Below are positions 1 through 12,600 of a stretch of DNA of 64,000 nt, one piece after another. The position numbers and the translations under genes were made by a program. The DNA comes from Eremophila alpestris peregrina. Taxonomy: Eukaryota > Chordata > Aves > Passeriformes > Alaudidae. The notes under the pieces were generated by a model. The model saw nothing but the letters and a program-made list of their open reading frames with translations, was not told where the DNA came from and did no database searches. Positions within the stretch are counted from its first letter, which is position 1. The number at the start of each line of letters is the position of its first letter. The stretch covers positions 829,008-893,007 of the forward strand of contig WMCF01000018.1 of NCBI GenBank assembly GCA_009792885.1, given 5' to 3'.

Positions 1-350
1 AGGTTTGTATTAAGATATTTCATATGTAGGAGAAATGGCATTTCTTCTCTCTAAGTATGTAAGTTACTTGGGAGGACAAAGAAATGTCATTCTTAGAATA
101 AAAAGATTATAGTGGACAGAGAAAACAAATTCATTCTTGTTGGACTGTTCTGCTCCTGCATGATGGCAAGTTTTCTGATACCACTGATCTGTTTGAAATA
201 TGTTATGGATTTCTGCAACTAATAATAAGCAGCCTAAGTGTTGAATAGCAGATGGGATAGAAGCAGACCTGGTAGAGACCTACCAGAGAGGAAAATATGT
301 CATTCACAAAATATGAAATCCATGTCTAATGATAGTTTGCATTTCTCTCC

Positions 351-555
351 TTATTGGTGCCCAGCCTTCAGACCTGTATTTTGGTCATTGAAGTATCTAA
401 TCTGACAGGCTGATTTGTGCTGCTGCTCAGGCAATATAATGAACAGTAAAATAAAGCCAAGTGCTAGGAATATGTTGGAACTGTTGCCAAAATGTGCTGA
501 GAAAAATCTGCTAAAATTAACAAGTGCATTGTTTTCCTTGAAAACATTATCTGTC
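351..555 (-). CDS. Candidate 3'-terminal exon with stop codon
   Basis: The acceptor is a clear pyrimidine-rich site ending TTTTCAG just above position 555. The exon begins with one base (phase 2) and stays open to a TAA at 351-353, with no convincing donor. It starts TDNVFKENNALVNFS and contains a hydrophobic run (NIFLALGFILLFIILP) that could be a membrane segment or just AT-rich chance coding. The final residues are LKAGHQ. No AATAAA is visible on this strand before the window edge, so the polyA site would lie outside or the exon continues differently. It matches the phase left by the 1821-1837 microexon. Confidence 0.33.
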
Positions 556-1440
556 CTGAAAATGAAGTTCAAGACATTCATGTTTAAACCCATACTTTTG
601 GGCCAATTTCTAATCTTGTTTACACTGATGTAATTGACATCAGGAGTTGGCTTGCAGTGTGCTTACACTACACCTCAGTGCCATGAGCAGTAACTGCAAT
701 AGAACGTAGGGCAATTTTTGAATATGTTCTACTTTACGTCATATATCCATGACAATGTCATTAGTAAATGAGATGTTTCTTTTATCTGTCTGCAGAAAAT
801 CCATAGATCAAATTAACTCCCAGCCAGAAAGAAGCTAACAGACCTCAGAGCTGAATTTTAAAATATTCCATTGGCTGAAGCTTTTCTTTGCAAGAAACAT
901 TGCTCTATCTGTAAGTAATTTTTTGCTTCAACCACAAAGAATACATTGGTGCACAGAAAATTTCTTTCAGGAATGGCTAGTTAACCTAGCAATTTAAAAC
1001 TTCTCTGAGTGTGGGAACAGAAAATAACCTTGGTTTCTGCTTTTCTAAGTCTGTTACAGAAAAGCTCCATGATCTGTTAACTCCTTAGTCTGTGTAACTT
1101 TTTTTGTGGAGACAAGATTGAGGGCTTCTAATGTCTTCTGTCAGTGCCATATTCCAAGCCTGGTATCAAAGAACCAGACAAAGAAACAATGCAGTCTGAT
1201 TGTGCACAAACTGTCAGGAGTTTTTTGATGATATTTCAAACAAATACTCTGGGACTTGGCAAGAATATATAATGGCTGAGGTTAAAGACCATATAACCTG
1301 GGAAACCAGACCTTTTTTAAATATCACCCAATTTTCTGAGCATTTGCTGTTCCTGGCATCTCACTGCTAGCCTCACTGCTGGGCATCCAGCAGCATCTCC
1401 AGCAGTACTGCAAGGCAGTCAGTACAGGGCTCTATAGAGG
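556..1440. other. Intron-like stretch, nothing identified
   Basis: AT-rich sequence without a supported exon, RNA gene or recognisable repeat. Confidence 0.5.
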
Positions 1441-1441
1441 C

Positions 1442-1500
1442 AAAAAAAAAAAAAAAAAATAGGTCTTTTCTAGCCTTAACAAATCCATGATTCTATGCTC
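1442..1500 (+). repeat. A-run followed by a CR1 3'-end remnant
   Basis: A run of 18 A residues (1442-1459) abuts about 40 bp resembling the extreme 3' end of a bird CR1 LINE: GGTCTTTTCTAGCCTTAA followed by a GATTCTATG tail. The family assignment rests on the well-known avian CR1 3' tail. Confidence 0.5.
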
Positions 1501-1540
1501 TCCACATTTGCATATATTTAAGTGCTCATGCACATTTATG

Positions 1541-1740
1541 CCAGGGAGGTTGATACTGGATATCAGGAAAGATTTCTTCACTGAAAGCATGATCAAGCAC
1601 TGGCACAGGGTGGTATTTAAAAGGTGTGTACTCATGGCACTTAGAGACATGGTTTAGGGGTGGACTGGGCAGTGCTGGGTTAACAGCTGGACTCAACAAT
1701 TTCAAGGGTGTTTTCCAAACTAAACTATTCCATGGTCCTC
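1541..1740 (+). mobile_element. CR1 LINE 3'-end fragment, 5'-truncated
   Basis: The stretch reads like a decayed CR1 3' end on the plus strand: GATATCAGGAAAGATTTCTT, then ACTGAAAG, a CACTGGCACAGGGTGG-type block, a GACATGGTTTAG block, GTGCTGGGTTAACAGCTGGA, and a final GTTTTCCAAACTAAACTATT. Strong 5' truncation is the rule for these non-LTR retrotransposons. There is no coding capacity left. It lies inside the putative 3' part of the minus-strand locus. Confidence 0.7.
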
Positions 1741-1820
1741 TGATTGCTCACTCACTGATGGCCCCAGCACAGAGCACCACTGCTGATTCACCGACAGAGC
1801 TTCACCCAGTTCTCACTCAC

Positions 1821-1837
1821 CGGTTTTCAGGGATTGT
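1821..1837 (-). CDS. Candidate 17-nt microexon
   Basis: Seen: acceptor TTTGGCATTTGGCTCAG and donor GTGAGT enclose 17 nt encoding TIPEN plus two bases. Its phase (0 to 2) is what is needed between the 4.0-4.4 kb exons and the candidate terminal exon at 555. A block this short can arise by chance. Confidence 0.25.
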
Positions 1838-4044
1838 CTGAGCCAAATGCCAAACATTTTTGGCTCTGTTTTGCTGTGAGGTCTGATGAGCTCACAGAAA
1901 GGAAAATCCCCTCAAGACATTGCAATAGAAATTAACCAAAAGACTTCCTCTTGGGGAAATGCCCTAGCAGGCATGAATCAAACGTCAATAACATGTAGAT
2001 TACAGAAAGTCCTTCCAATCCAGTGCCATATATGGATCATAACTAGAAGGATTATCCCAATCTGGATCAAAATCAGCACAGCTAAGGAAAAGGGCTTTCT
2101 AGAGCTGAATGTGAACGTACAGGTTGGCAGACAACAGTCTTCAATCTTCACTTTGAGTCCACACATTGTGTGCTGGTTGTGGGCTCATTTAATTTCATTT
2201 GGGTTTTTTTGTTCATTTCACACACAGTTTTCATGTAGAAAAATCCACGCTTTCCCCTTTATCTGCTCAGCCATTAGATGATCATCCTGTTATCTGCAAG
2301 GAATCATCAACCTGACAAATCTTAACCTAGTGGTGACTGACTCTGTCAAGTCTCCTATTTGCACTGTGGCAGCACAGCGTACGTGGGCATGAAGCCTTCG
2401 GCTGCTTGGAAATTTTGGCTAGTATCAAATAGCATGAGTTACTGTAAACCCAAGCACAAACAATAATTTCTCTCTGTGCTGGCTGTCAAGTCATATGTAT
2501 GGTCCCTAGTGCAGGGACCCTAGGCTCCAACTGAGGACTCTGGTAAATACCATTTCATTTGCACACTTAACTTTGTGTGAAACGAAACTTTCTCAGGAGC
2601 AATCTCTGGCAGAACAAACTCACAAAGCCTCTCATAGCCCATCATCTCTCTCCTGCTTTTTGTGAAGGTGCCTTTCTTTGACCTAACATGCATATTGAGC
2701 CACAGGTAGTCAAAAGAAGCATGAAAACACACTCTCACAACTGCCTTTTCTTCTGAGGGGAAGGATGGAAGATGCTGACCAGCATGAGGCACAGTTTGGT
2801 CGTGTGACATAGCAAAGGCAAGTCCAGCACACAGGCATTGGGGTGGGGAGGGAGTACAGCAGCCATTAAGAACAGAAATTGGTAAAATAGAGCAGCCCTT
2901 CTCACATTCCATGGATTTTGATACTGACTTGAGGAATGTCCTCTTTGTTACAAGGAGTGAAGGCAATCTGTTGGTCTGTACATAGAGCCTGTGAGTGCCC
3001 TGAGCAAGGCATGTGTGTTACCAAGAGAGGCCTCGCTGTGTCCCACAAGAATGGCCCAAGCCACAGCCCCATGTGGGCTAAATGGGGGACTCTGGGATGT
3101 AGCACCAGGCTCAGCAGCTGAGCAGCATGGGAAAGCTGCTGGGAAAGGGCAGCACTAAAGGTAGGTTAAAACATAGCACAGAAAAGGGCTGGTGGCACCT
3201 GTGGGGCATCAGGAGAATGGGTTTTGTGGGACAATTTTTCTGGGGCAATCCAGCAAGTTTGGGAGACAGCATGGTGAATAGAGAAAACAGAAGTAACACA
3301 ATACTTGTGAGTTTTAACCTTCTCATGTGCTTGTAATCTGAGGGAAAGAGAAGGAACGACTGTATGTAGTGGCTGCAGGAGGTGCAGTACATAGGCTTTA
3401 TGCAAGCACCAACACCACCATAAATAAGCCACAGCTTTAAAAACTGTATCTCCTGACTGCAGGAGGTAACATGAGTGTTGTATTTAAAATCCCCACCCGC
3501 TGATGAACCAACCCCATCCATGAGGATGAAGAGCCTAGTGAAGGTGGAAGTCAGCTCTCCATGCTCTGTGCAGAAATCTCCTGGATTAAAGGTTTGTAGT
3601 TTAGCAGGGTAAATGTCCTCCTTTCTTCACCAAGGACAAATATAACTAATTTTCCCTGCAGAAGGGAGAACCTCCAGTGCCCTGTGCAGGGTCCCAGCTC
3701 AGGACACTGCTATGCATGTGCCTGCCCTGGGCTCCAGCTGTAAACATGGCCCAGCATTTCTCCCAGTGTTAATTAATGTAAGATGTACACCAAATCACAC
3801 AAATAGAGAGCATATATCTACATAAAACCTGGTCTGTTATTAAATACTTAGCAGCAATATCCAGCTTCCATGGCCATCACCTGGCCCAAAAAACCTCCAA
3901 ATCTTCAACAAGGCAAAAATGCTTGGTTATTCCCCTCCTCTGGCCAAATGTCTCTCAGCAACACCTGCAAACAGGTTGTAACTTTGCAATGCAGAACAAG
4001 GCCATGATTGTCAAAGCAACACAAGTTTGAAGTTAAGGTGTTAC
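1838..4044. other. Intron-like stretch
   Basis: No exon that fits the phase chain. One splice-flanked block at 2624-2682 is open but has the wrong phase and is listed among the rejected observations. No repeats recognised. Confidence 0.45.
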
Positions 4045-4071
4045 TTCTATCTGTGTCTCACAGTGATGAGC
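4045..4071 (-). CDS. Candidate 27-nt exon
   Basis: A strong acceptor (ACATTTCTGCTTTAAATTCAG) precedes 27 nt reading AHHCETQIE, followed by GTAACA as donor. Phase is 0 to 0, matching the end of the 4352-4433 exon. Without splicing the frame stops four codons later. Confidence 0.33.
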
Positions 4072-4351
4072 CTGAATTTAAAGCAGAAATGTGCATTATG
4101 CAGTTAACATCAGAAAAATCACAGGATCTTTCCAGTATTTTGGAAATCTGTTCATTTTGTTGTAGATCTATCCTATAGTTCCCTATTTGATTGTTTGTTT
4201 TCTTTTCCTTTGGAGACCCGGATCTCAGATTTAAAACAAAATGCTGCTTTTAAATAATTATTGAATGATGGGATTTGCATTCTCACAGAATGAACAGTTA
4301 GCCCATGCAATTTTATAAAGGAAGGTCCTCTGCAAGCCACAAACACCTCAC

Positions 4352-4433
4352 CTTTAATATGGCTATATTTCCCTGGATATGGTTTAAATCTAGGGGATGA
4401 ATACTTTCTTTATGGCAGCAGTGCCTTCCATTT
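4352..4433 (-). CDS. Exon candidate, 82 nt, unknown protein
   Basis: The acceptor is TGCAATTTTTAACAG and the donor AAG|GTGAGG. Of the three frames only phase 2 is open, giving NGRHCCHKESIHPLD and ending GNIAILK at phase 0. The upstream block at 4642-4708 ends with exactly the two bases this exon needs, and those two blocks together with 5133-5216 lie within 900 bp. That local phase agreement is the best support for this 3' cluster. Several cysteines and histidines are present, but no recognisable zinc-binding spacing. Confidence 0.5.
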
Positions 4434-4641
4434 CTGTTAAAAATTGCACTATTTTGTTCAGCCGCTTTTGGTAAAATAATTAAGCTTCTAGAGAGATTTC
4501 TGGTGTGGAGACACCAACAAGCCACAACACTGAATTTGTTATGATCTAGTTGGTAGAGATTTTATATTTAGTGTGTCTTTAGTTCTATTGTCTGGGATAC
4601 TGTGAAAAATACCTGATATTAAATTATCCTCTACTTCTTAC

Positions 4642-4708
4642 AAACTTCCTTCCTCTCTACTTCTCCCTGATAGCATGGTGCAAGGCCTGTCACTACAACA
4701 ATGGGACA
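4642..4708 (-). CDS. Exon candidate, 67 nt, unknown protein
   Basis: It has an excellent acceptor (GATGTCTTTTTTTACTCCAG) and donor GTAAGA. Two frames are open: phase 1 reads SHCCSDRPCTMLSGR, phase 0 reads CPIVVVTGLAPCYQG. The neighbours on both sides (5133-5216 ending in phase 1, 4352-4433 starting in phase 2) select the first reading. Confidence 0.5.
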
Positions 4709-5132
4709 CTGGAGTAAAAAAAGACATCTGTCATGGATTTGGCCACATGGAATATTTCTGTTTTTAAATCCAGTTGTGAATTGGGATAAAATTAAATGAA
4801 TAATTTTGACCAAAAATGGAGTTCAGAGAGAGAAGATTAGAAAAGTCAAATCTTTTTGTTCTGCTGCTATTAAAATGAAACAGCATTTTTCCTTCAAAAA
4901 CTCATTTTGAAAGCCAGCAAAATTATTTTTAAAAGGTCTTATCTCATGAAAAGTAAATGAAATGTCTTATGTTGGGTCAAATAAAATGCTTGTTTGAACA
5001 AAGCTGGGGATTTTTTTGAGCATGTAGTTTTTGCAACCATATCAATGATGCAATTATTTAAATGGAAATAATCCTGCTCCGATCTATAAAACTATAGACC
5101 GAGACTAATTTCTTTAATACTCACCCACTTAC

Positions 5133-5216
5133 TTTGGAATACTATCAAAGTATCTGGACCAGTACCCAAAAATTTGGTCAACGTCAGAGCATAAAATGCA
5201 GTTTTATGCACTTTAG
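5133..5216 (-). CDS. Exon candidate, 84 nt, unknown protein
   Basis: The acceptor ACTTTTTCATTGCCTCAG and the donor AAA|GTAAGT are both near consensus. Only one frame is open (phase 1 to 1), reading KVHKTAFYALTLTKFLG and ending TLIVFQ. Length is a multiple of three, so it could be skipped without a frameshift. No family recognised. Confidence 0.55.
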
Positions 5217-6632
5217 CTGAGGCAATGAAAAAGTAGTTACAATTAAATCCTTCCTTTGAGCAATACTTTCTTTTTATTGAATACTTTTTAAAAACAGGAA
5301 GACAGACAAGAAACAGGAACTGCAAATTGTTACAGCTTATGCACGACTGATTGTTAAACAAATGCATAAATCTGTTCATTATTGCTCAGAAAACTGATGA
5401 ATATATTCCTTCATTGTTTCAAATGATCTGTACTCCATGGCCAAGATTCAAGTGAGGTACCTTGTTACTGTCAACACAATGGAAAAAGGTGTGCTGGGAT
5501 CCCCTGGAGTCCCCTGGCTTGCAGGTTGGTAGAAGACACAGGCTGGTACTGGGCACAAATGCCATGCAGTTGGTGGCAGAATGACCCATGGGGTGACCAC
5601 AGATGGAGATCATGACTTGGAGTACAGGCTGAGGGATGTGCCAAGGTGCAGTCCCATTTGCTGCCATTACTTGCAGGTGACATCTCTTGGGTATCCTCTC
5701 CAGCCCCAGCAGGACAGCTTTGCTCATTTCAGCAAGGCCAAGCTGCCCCTGCTGCCTCTGAGGCACCTGCAGGCTCTGAGTTTTCGCTCCCAGGACAGCT
5801 TTCCTTATGGTTCTGGCTCCTGCAGGAGCCCCCAAAAGATCCTGACTGGTTGGAATGCTGTGGTCCCCCATATCCTGTGTGTCATCTGACTGCGTGGTGC
5901 CCACCCTGTCTTTTCCATCCCACTCTTGCCAGGGAGAAAGGACAATTTTCAGAGCTGCAAGGCTATGAAGAGACTTGAAACTGATTTAGGAAGAGTAAGC
6001 AATAATGACAGCAGAGAAAAATCTATCAGTGATCCCTCAGCAGGAGGCACCCTGGGTGCTCTTTGGCTTCTGCACCTACTGCTACTTTTTTGTTCAGCCT
6101 TTGCCCAATGTAAGCACAGCACCATTCCTAAGTCCTGGTATGGTTTTTGAACCCATGCACTCTGATTTAATACTTCAGAAACAGGCTGTCATGGTGCTGA
6201 ACCTGTTGCTGTCACAGCAAGCATTGCCAATATGGCCCAACAGCCACCCAAATGTCCCTAAGGGCTCCAAACCTTGTGGCAGCCCATTTTGGTGTTGAAA
6301 TCAGGGAACAAAATGTACTACTGTGTACAAGTAACATGAGTTCAAAACATGTCTTTGAATCCCAAACACTGTGTTTGTGGTTTTACACCCATTTGCAGTG
6401 ATACCTCTTCTCAAACTGCAGCTTCTCTAGGACCATTTACCTTATGAATATTTTGGTATTATCTTGTGAAAGGCTGGAGAACCTTTGGCATATTTTTCCC
6501 TTGGCAGAGGGTCTCTCTCAAAAGCACTTCATGTCAAGCTACTGACGAAGGAACACATTTGGATTGTGTCTCTGATGTCACAGGATACATGACAGCAATG
6601 ATTATATGATGTATCTTGAAATAGGGAATTAC
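5217..6632. other. Intron-like stretch
   Basis: No supported exon. Overlapping open frames around 5.4-5.9 kb on both strands reflect a GC-richer patch and lack splice support. Confidence 0.45.
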
Positions 6633-6669
6633 CAAGAAAGATTGCACATATTGCATTCATCAAATTTCC
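6633..6669 (-). CDS. Candidate 37-nt exon
   Basis: The acceptor is moderate (CTACTTTGACCAG) and the donor is GTAATT. Phase 0 reads GNLMNAICAIFL plus one base, leaving phase 1 as required by the 5133-5216 exon; joined, the peptide runs CAIFLAKVHKTAFY. The weak acceptor keeps confidence low. Confidence 0.33.
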
Positions 6670-9600
6670 CTGGTCAAAGTAGATCCTTTAATAGATATAT
6701 TTAGTACATAAAACAACACTTAAAGACTGTTTTCATTTTAGCTTTTTATTCTCCCTCAAACAGTCAGAAATACTCTGCATATGCAACTGAAACCTGTGTT
6801 AAATTAGGCTTAGAGGACTCATATTTATTCACTTTGGATCACTAAATCAAGTAGAATTCTAGCCTGTGATGAAAAATTTATCCTTATTAACTCATAGTAA
6901 AACACTGAACAATTTGACCTTTCCATATAATTATGTCAAACAACTTTGTTTGCAGTAAAGAAGATACCAGCAGTAAATGCAACCCTTGAGACCACAACAG
7001 AAAGCCCTCTAATTTCAGGAGATATTTCTAGCACACATCAAATTAGACATAAAGAATTACCAGCTCCTAGAATGATTAACATCATGTCTCTTCTGTGAAA
7101 AGTGACCTCCAGTCTAAGAATGTCATACAGAAATAGAATGAGTTTGAATTACTAATCACATTTCGGCCTCATCAAAATGGAACTAGCCAGCTAATCGTAT
7201 TACCTTTTTTGTATTTGTATTTTTTTTTTTCATATATTGCTTCAGAAAAGTGTTAGAGACCAGTGTGGTATACTGCCATGACAACCAGACAGAGGTTCCC
7301 TGCTGCAAACACACCCTGTCCCTATTCCCTGGGAGGGCTCTTTAGGGGAGGAGAGCCTGGTACAAGTTTTTACTTTTAGCACAATTTGGCAGGAAGTGAT
7401 AATCCACTGGGCAGGTTGGCTCAAGTCCCTGCCTAAGGCACTCATCATTGTTGTCTGTTGTCAGCCTTTCCCAGAAGAGGATGTGCTTTTTTCTTGATAC
7501 AGCCCTTCAGCCTTGGAAGCTTGGGTTCATCAATAGAAGCAGTGACTCAAGAGAATCTGAATCAGTCATGAGCAAGCTGATGTTCAGCTTCATCTCTTAA
7601 CTCCCAGCTCCACCAATGACCTTTAAATAATTCTTCTCCTTTCCTTTCCCTTGCCAGCTGTTGTCATGCTGGGTTTAAAATGTGTTATTGATTTTGGCCC
7701 TTAATCCTCCTCTGTAATCTGGCCCCTTTAGTACCACTTCGATAGCACAAAAAGTCCTAAACATTGTTATTTTAATTTTTTTTTCTTTTTCCTTTTTCTT
7801 AGCAACAGTTCTGGGAGTTCAGAAGTCAGTTACTGACATTCATCCTGGCTGGTCTTGTATTTTTTACTTTCCCTTCTGTACCTCTTTTCTCCATGCTCTC
7901 CTTTGCCATTTACTGTGGGTGCCTCTTAGGAGGAACCTGGGTTTACCCTCCAGCTCACCAGGACATATCAGAATGAACTTTCACATTTAATATGGGCTGG
8001 ATTTTATGCAGAAAAGTGCAGAATACCCAGGTCCAGTGGGAGTCTGGCAAGCCCCAGCAGGTCCCTTGGGCAGCAGGATTGCCAGCCAGAACTCTGCAAT
8101 GCTCTGCAGTATAAACCTGCTGCAGAGTTTATATAAAGGCTAGCACTTCACCCTTCAGATGTGATGGCTGAAACTGCAGGACTGGGTGGGGAAGATCCTG
8201 TCTTGAGTGTTTGTCTTTATTGCACTTTTCAGTAAATCAGTACTAAATGCCTTTTCTTCTGCCCCTCCCACCCAGCAAAATGCACTGGGTCAAGTTTGGC
8301 TGGTCTCTGTGTCCCAGAGAGCTGATGGATCCCAGAGATGAGCACCCATAAGGCAACAGTGGAAGGAGCCCCTATTCCCAGTCCCAAACCATTTAGTCCA
8401 AAGCTGCATTGCTGGCCAGGGAAAGGAACTCAGGGGAGACAAGACTTCACCCTGTCAGCTCCATCACATGCCCTGTGCACCAAGGCACAATGTCAAGGCT
8501 TTAGATCTGCAGCACCTGCTCTGCTGGGTTTGCAGCTGGAGGCCAGTTTGCTGCCTTGACTTTTGCAGTGCCTAATCCTTCTTAGCTGTGCCTCTAAGAA
8601 CTGTATGGATCCCAGGTCTCAGGTCTTCTGTTAACCTGCAGTTTAGGTCCACAGCTGGTTGGAGCACTGGTGGGTTCAGCAAAAGGGGTAGAAGCAACTT
8701 CCTCCTGAGGCATAAGAAACACCACAGCCTGTACCTCAGACCTTTGATTTTCCTCATTGTCAGGGCCAGGTGCCACAGCACCTTTTTCTTCTGAGTTAAT
8801 CTCCTTCAAAATCCCATGAGAAAACAGGGATGTGCAGGAGATCAATGAATAGGAGGGTCTGAACTGGGAATCCAGACCAAAAGTGCTGGTGAGTAAAACC
8901 TGGCGGGGTTGGGGAGGACCCAGGACTGAGTTATATGAGAGGACAGTCCTGGGATGGGTTTGGATGGTGTTGGTGAAGTGAGTACAAGAGAGAGGGGCAA
9001 GGTGGGCAGCAGCATTTTTGCAGACTCAGAAGAGAGGAATGACTGCCAAGAGACACAAGAGCAAGAACTCGTAGCAATCAAGCTGGGAGAGTGTAACTTA
9101 AATCTAATGGCTGTAGGGTTGGAGGGAAAGGAACATTAATGTAATTTTTCTAAATCCCAGACTAAGAACCAGATTCCTTAAGAAAGCCTTCGGATTAACT
9201 GATAGCACCACACAAAATATGCAGACATAGCTTACATTTTTCTCAGGCTTTAACTACCTTAATATCTCAGATAATAAAAGGATGTCAGAAAAATTTAAAC
9301 ACCCAGAAGCCCTTGGAATTTGTAAAGCTCTCCCAGATCTTAATTAGACCTAGTTATTGAATCTGGGAAACTACTTCACTGTGGGCTCTCATTTTTTATT
9401 TTATTTTTTTTTCTTTCACCTGCAGAGCTCCATACTGGAGTTCACACTGTCCTATGAGAGCCACAAGATCCCCTACACCAGGCAAGACCATCAAGTCCAG
9501 CCTCTTATGTTTGGCTAAAAGTTCCAAGGAAGTTATGTTCTTCTCCAGGGCTGTAGCATACTGGATCAGCAAGGCTAGGCTTAGCTACAGGCCATGGCTG

Positions 9601-12600
9601 TCAAACCCCAGGCCTGGCCTCTGTGATCTGAAACTTTCCTACCCAAGCAATCAGAATGACAAACATTTAGGAACTAAGCAGTTTAACATGTTCCATAAAG
9701 ACAGTTAACATCCCATGAGATTTTACTCTCCAGTTCATCCCTTGTTCTTTCTGGGAAGAAACAGATCAGAAAACAACCAAAGCGACAGTAATCATTTTGT
9801 GACACATGATGCTTATGCACTTATGTCAAAACACTTCAAGAAACTATTTTTCTTGAGTTACCATTTATTTTTCTTAAGGGGAAGAATAGCAGGTAGAATA
9901 TATCACAAATTTTAAGTCATTTTGAACATCAGATAACTCCATATGGAATAATCTTTTCTACATTTTTATGACTAGGATATTACAAAAAGGGTAGAGGGGT
10001 TCTCCTGTTAGCAGAAAATAAGACCAAAAGATCATTAAATGAAAATATTTCACAAAGTGAATTTCTGCCTTCTGAACACCTGTAGTCATATATTTATTTC
10101 CAAAACTGAAGAGATTCAAGGAAGATCAGTGTATCTGATCAGGATCATTCATGGAGGAGCCCATAGGGGATGTGGTCACAGAGTGAGCTGCTGACATATC
10201 AAGTAGGCAGCTCCCTCTTTCTTCTGTCCTACAAGTCCTTATCCTGCCTCTGTGTGTGCCCTGGAGGAGCCCAGGGAGAGGATGCAAGAGGAGCAGGTCT
10301 GCTGCTCCTGACAAGTCACAGTTTTGACTGCAAGGAAAAGTTAACAGGAAGGTCAACAGAGTGATGGCTTTCAGGCATCCTGTGCCCTGTGCAGCAGAGG
10401 GTACCTGAGGTTTCTTACCAGCAATTTCAAACATTAACTACACCTCCAGACTCCATCACTCAAGACTGTCTGTCTTGAGACAGAAGGGAAAGGACAGCTG
10501 TCCCTCAGGGTGGCTGCCTGCTGCCCTCTGGGTTTTCCTGATCCTTGGAGCCAGGGCTGCATTTTTAAAATTATTGACACCCTTCATCGTTTCTCCCCCT
10601 AGGAATTTCAAAGTCCACTGGCCTGTGAGTTCAGCTATCTCCATGAGTTCAGCTATCTCCACTCTTCTGCAATTTAGACCATGCATGTCTGTGTCCTCCT
10701 CTCCTGCAAATGCACTACTATCAGTACCACCTTTCTTTCCTAGGACATGAGAGACCCAGAGAAGCTTTTTGCAGTCAGGTGAACATCCTGAGCACCTCAT
10801 AACCTCACTGCACTTGGACATTAGGCTCCTTTTCTCTCTGTCATTCCTGAGGGTACTGCTGTCCCTGCTTTTAGTGGCAATAACCAAATACTTCAGGTCT
10901 TATGTTCTGCAGCCCCACACAGACCCACCAGCACCTGAAGCAGAGTTAGATTCTGCACAGACCACACTGTGGGGCTGGGTCCTGCAGGTTACCTCTCTGG
11001 AGGAGGACAGGTCAAGTTATATGATCCAAGAGCATCAGAGACAAGAGCTGGTCAGCTGAGCTCGTCCCCTTTAGTGCCACTTAGGAGCCATGGGGAGGGA
11101 GAAATGTCCATATGGTATAATTACACTAATCTCATTTTTGCATCTGCTTTAGGATGGAATGAATTGTGCCCTAGATTCACTGACTCCAGATACTCAGATT
11201 GTGGTGACCACTTCAGATAAAGATGTCTACGAGACTGCCAGAGGAACCACATCCTGTGAGACAGGTTGCTCTGAAAGTGTGTGGTTAACTCAGCAATCTC
11301 CTGAGACAGGTCTTTTTCTGGTTTGCTGTATATGAGCTCAAGGCAGTTTGATAATAAATTGGAATACATTCTTAAATTAAATAAGAATATTCATGTAACA
11401 CATGGCACCAGTTTGAGCTGAACTAGTGCATATTCTTATGTAGATAAGGGATGTAATGATATGCTTGATCTGTTATTATGAAGAACTGATTAGACTGAAG
11501 TAACCTTTTTGCAATTAGCAAAATAAAGAACTTAAGTTATCAAAGAGTTCTCTTTTTTAAGACTGCCATAGTATCTATGCCAGTCTATCCAATGCTCACA
11601 ATTAACCAAGAATTTCCTCATGTTGTTTTTTTTACACACTTTTTTTTAAATTTTCTTGCTTGATCTGGAGCCCCCACATATTATTCACAGCTCAAAACTG
11701 GAGCTACATCTGTTATCTCAGAAATGCTCCAGTTGTCTCCAGGCTGACACTTCTCAAGCAAGAAGGGCAACAAGGAGCAGTCAGTCTGGCTGTGAATGTC
11801 TGTATAAATAGGGAGTAGCTTATAGAAAAGTCAAGGACTGAAGGATTTTAGAAAATATTAAATGCTTTCTTAACAGGCCACACTGCTGTCACAAGAGTTT
11901 CTGGGGGCAAATCGAATTAATTCAGGGCTTGGGGAAGAGCATACATTTCTTTTCTCAAACAAATCTATTATCCTCAGAGCTTGCAGAATCTCCCTTGCTG
12001 TGACAGCTCAGGTCAAATTCAAGTGCCTTTGCTATAAAATGAGAATGATGTACCAGATGAAAAGTATGAAAGAGGCTGATCTGTGTGAAGTCCCCGCTCG
12101 GTGTATTGAGTTCACAGAGCAGTGCACAGCAGTGAAGGGATCTGAAAGGACCGTGTTCACAGAGTTACATGGATGCCTTTTCAAAGAGCAGGCTGACAAC
12201 TCCTAGAACATGAGAATTGTGCTGAAAGATCGAATTCTGAAAGGCATCTCCACCACCTGAGCCAGGCAGGCTGAATCTGCTCTCATCTGCTCCAGGAGCC
12301 ATTCTCACCATCCTCTGCCAGCACTAAATGCAATCCCCTGTCCAAAGTTAGGCATTTTGATGCTTTCTGCTCCTCCAAAAACTCAAAAGCAACAGGGCTG
12401 TTTCAGGCCATCATACCTGGAGGATAGCAGCAGCAATGCACAGGACTGGCAGCAGTGGGATGAAAATCTGGTCTGCACATTAGAATTTTTATAAAAACAA
12501 GCCTCTGGGGAATAATTTTATTATAGGTTACTGCAGCCTCATTATCTCACTATTTAAGTTTACTCCCTGGGTATTACCTCATTAGTTTCTTATATGCTGT

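Noticed and set aside
9420..9451. 32-nt block with acceptor and GTGAAA donor
   Set aside because: Two open frames, neither fitting the chain; too short to judge.
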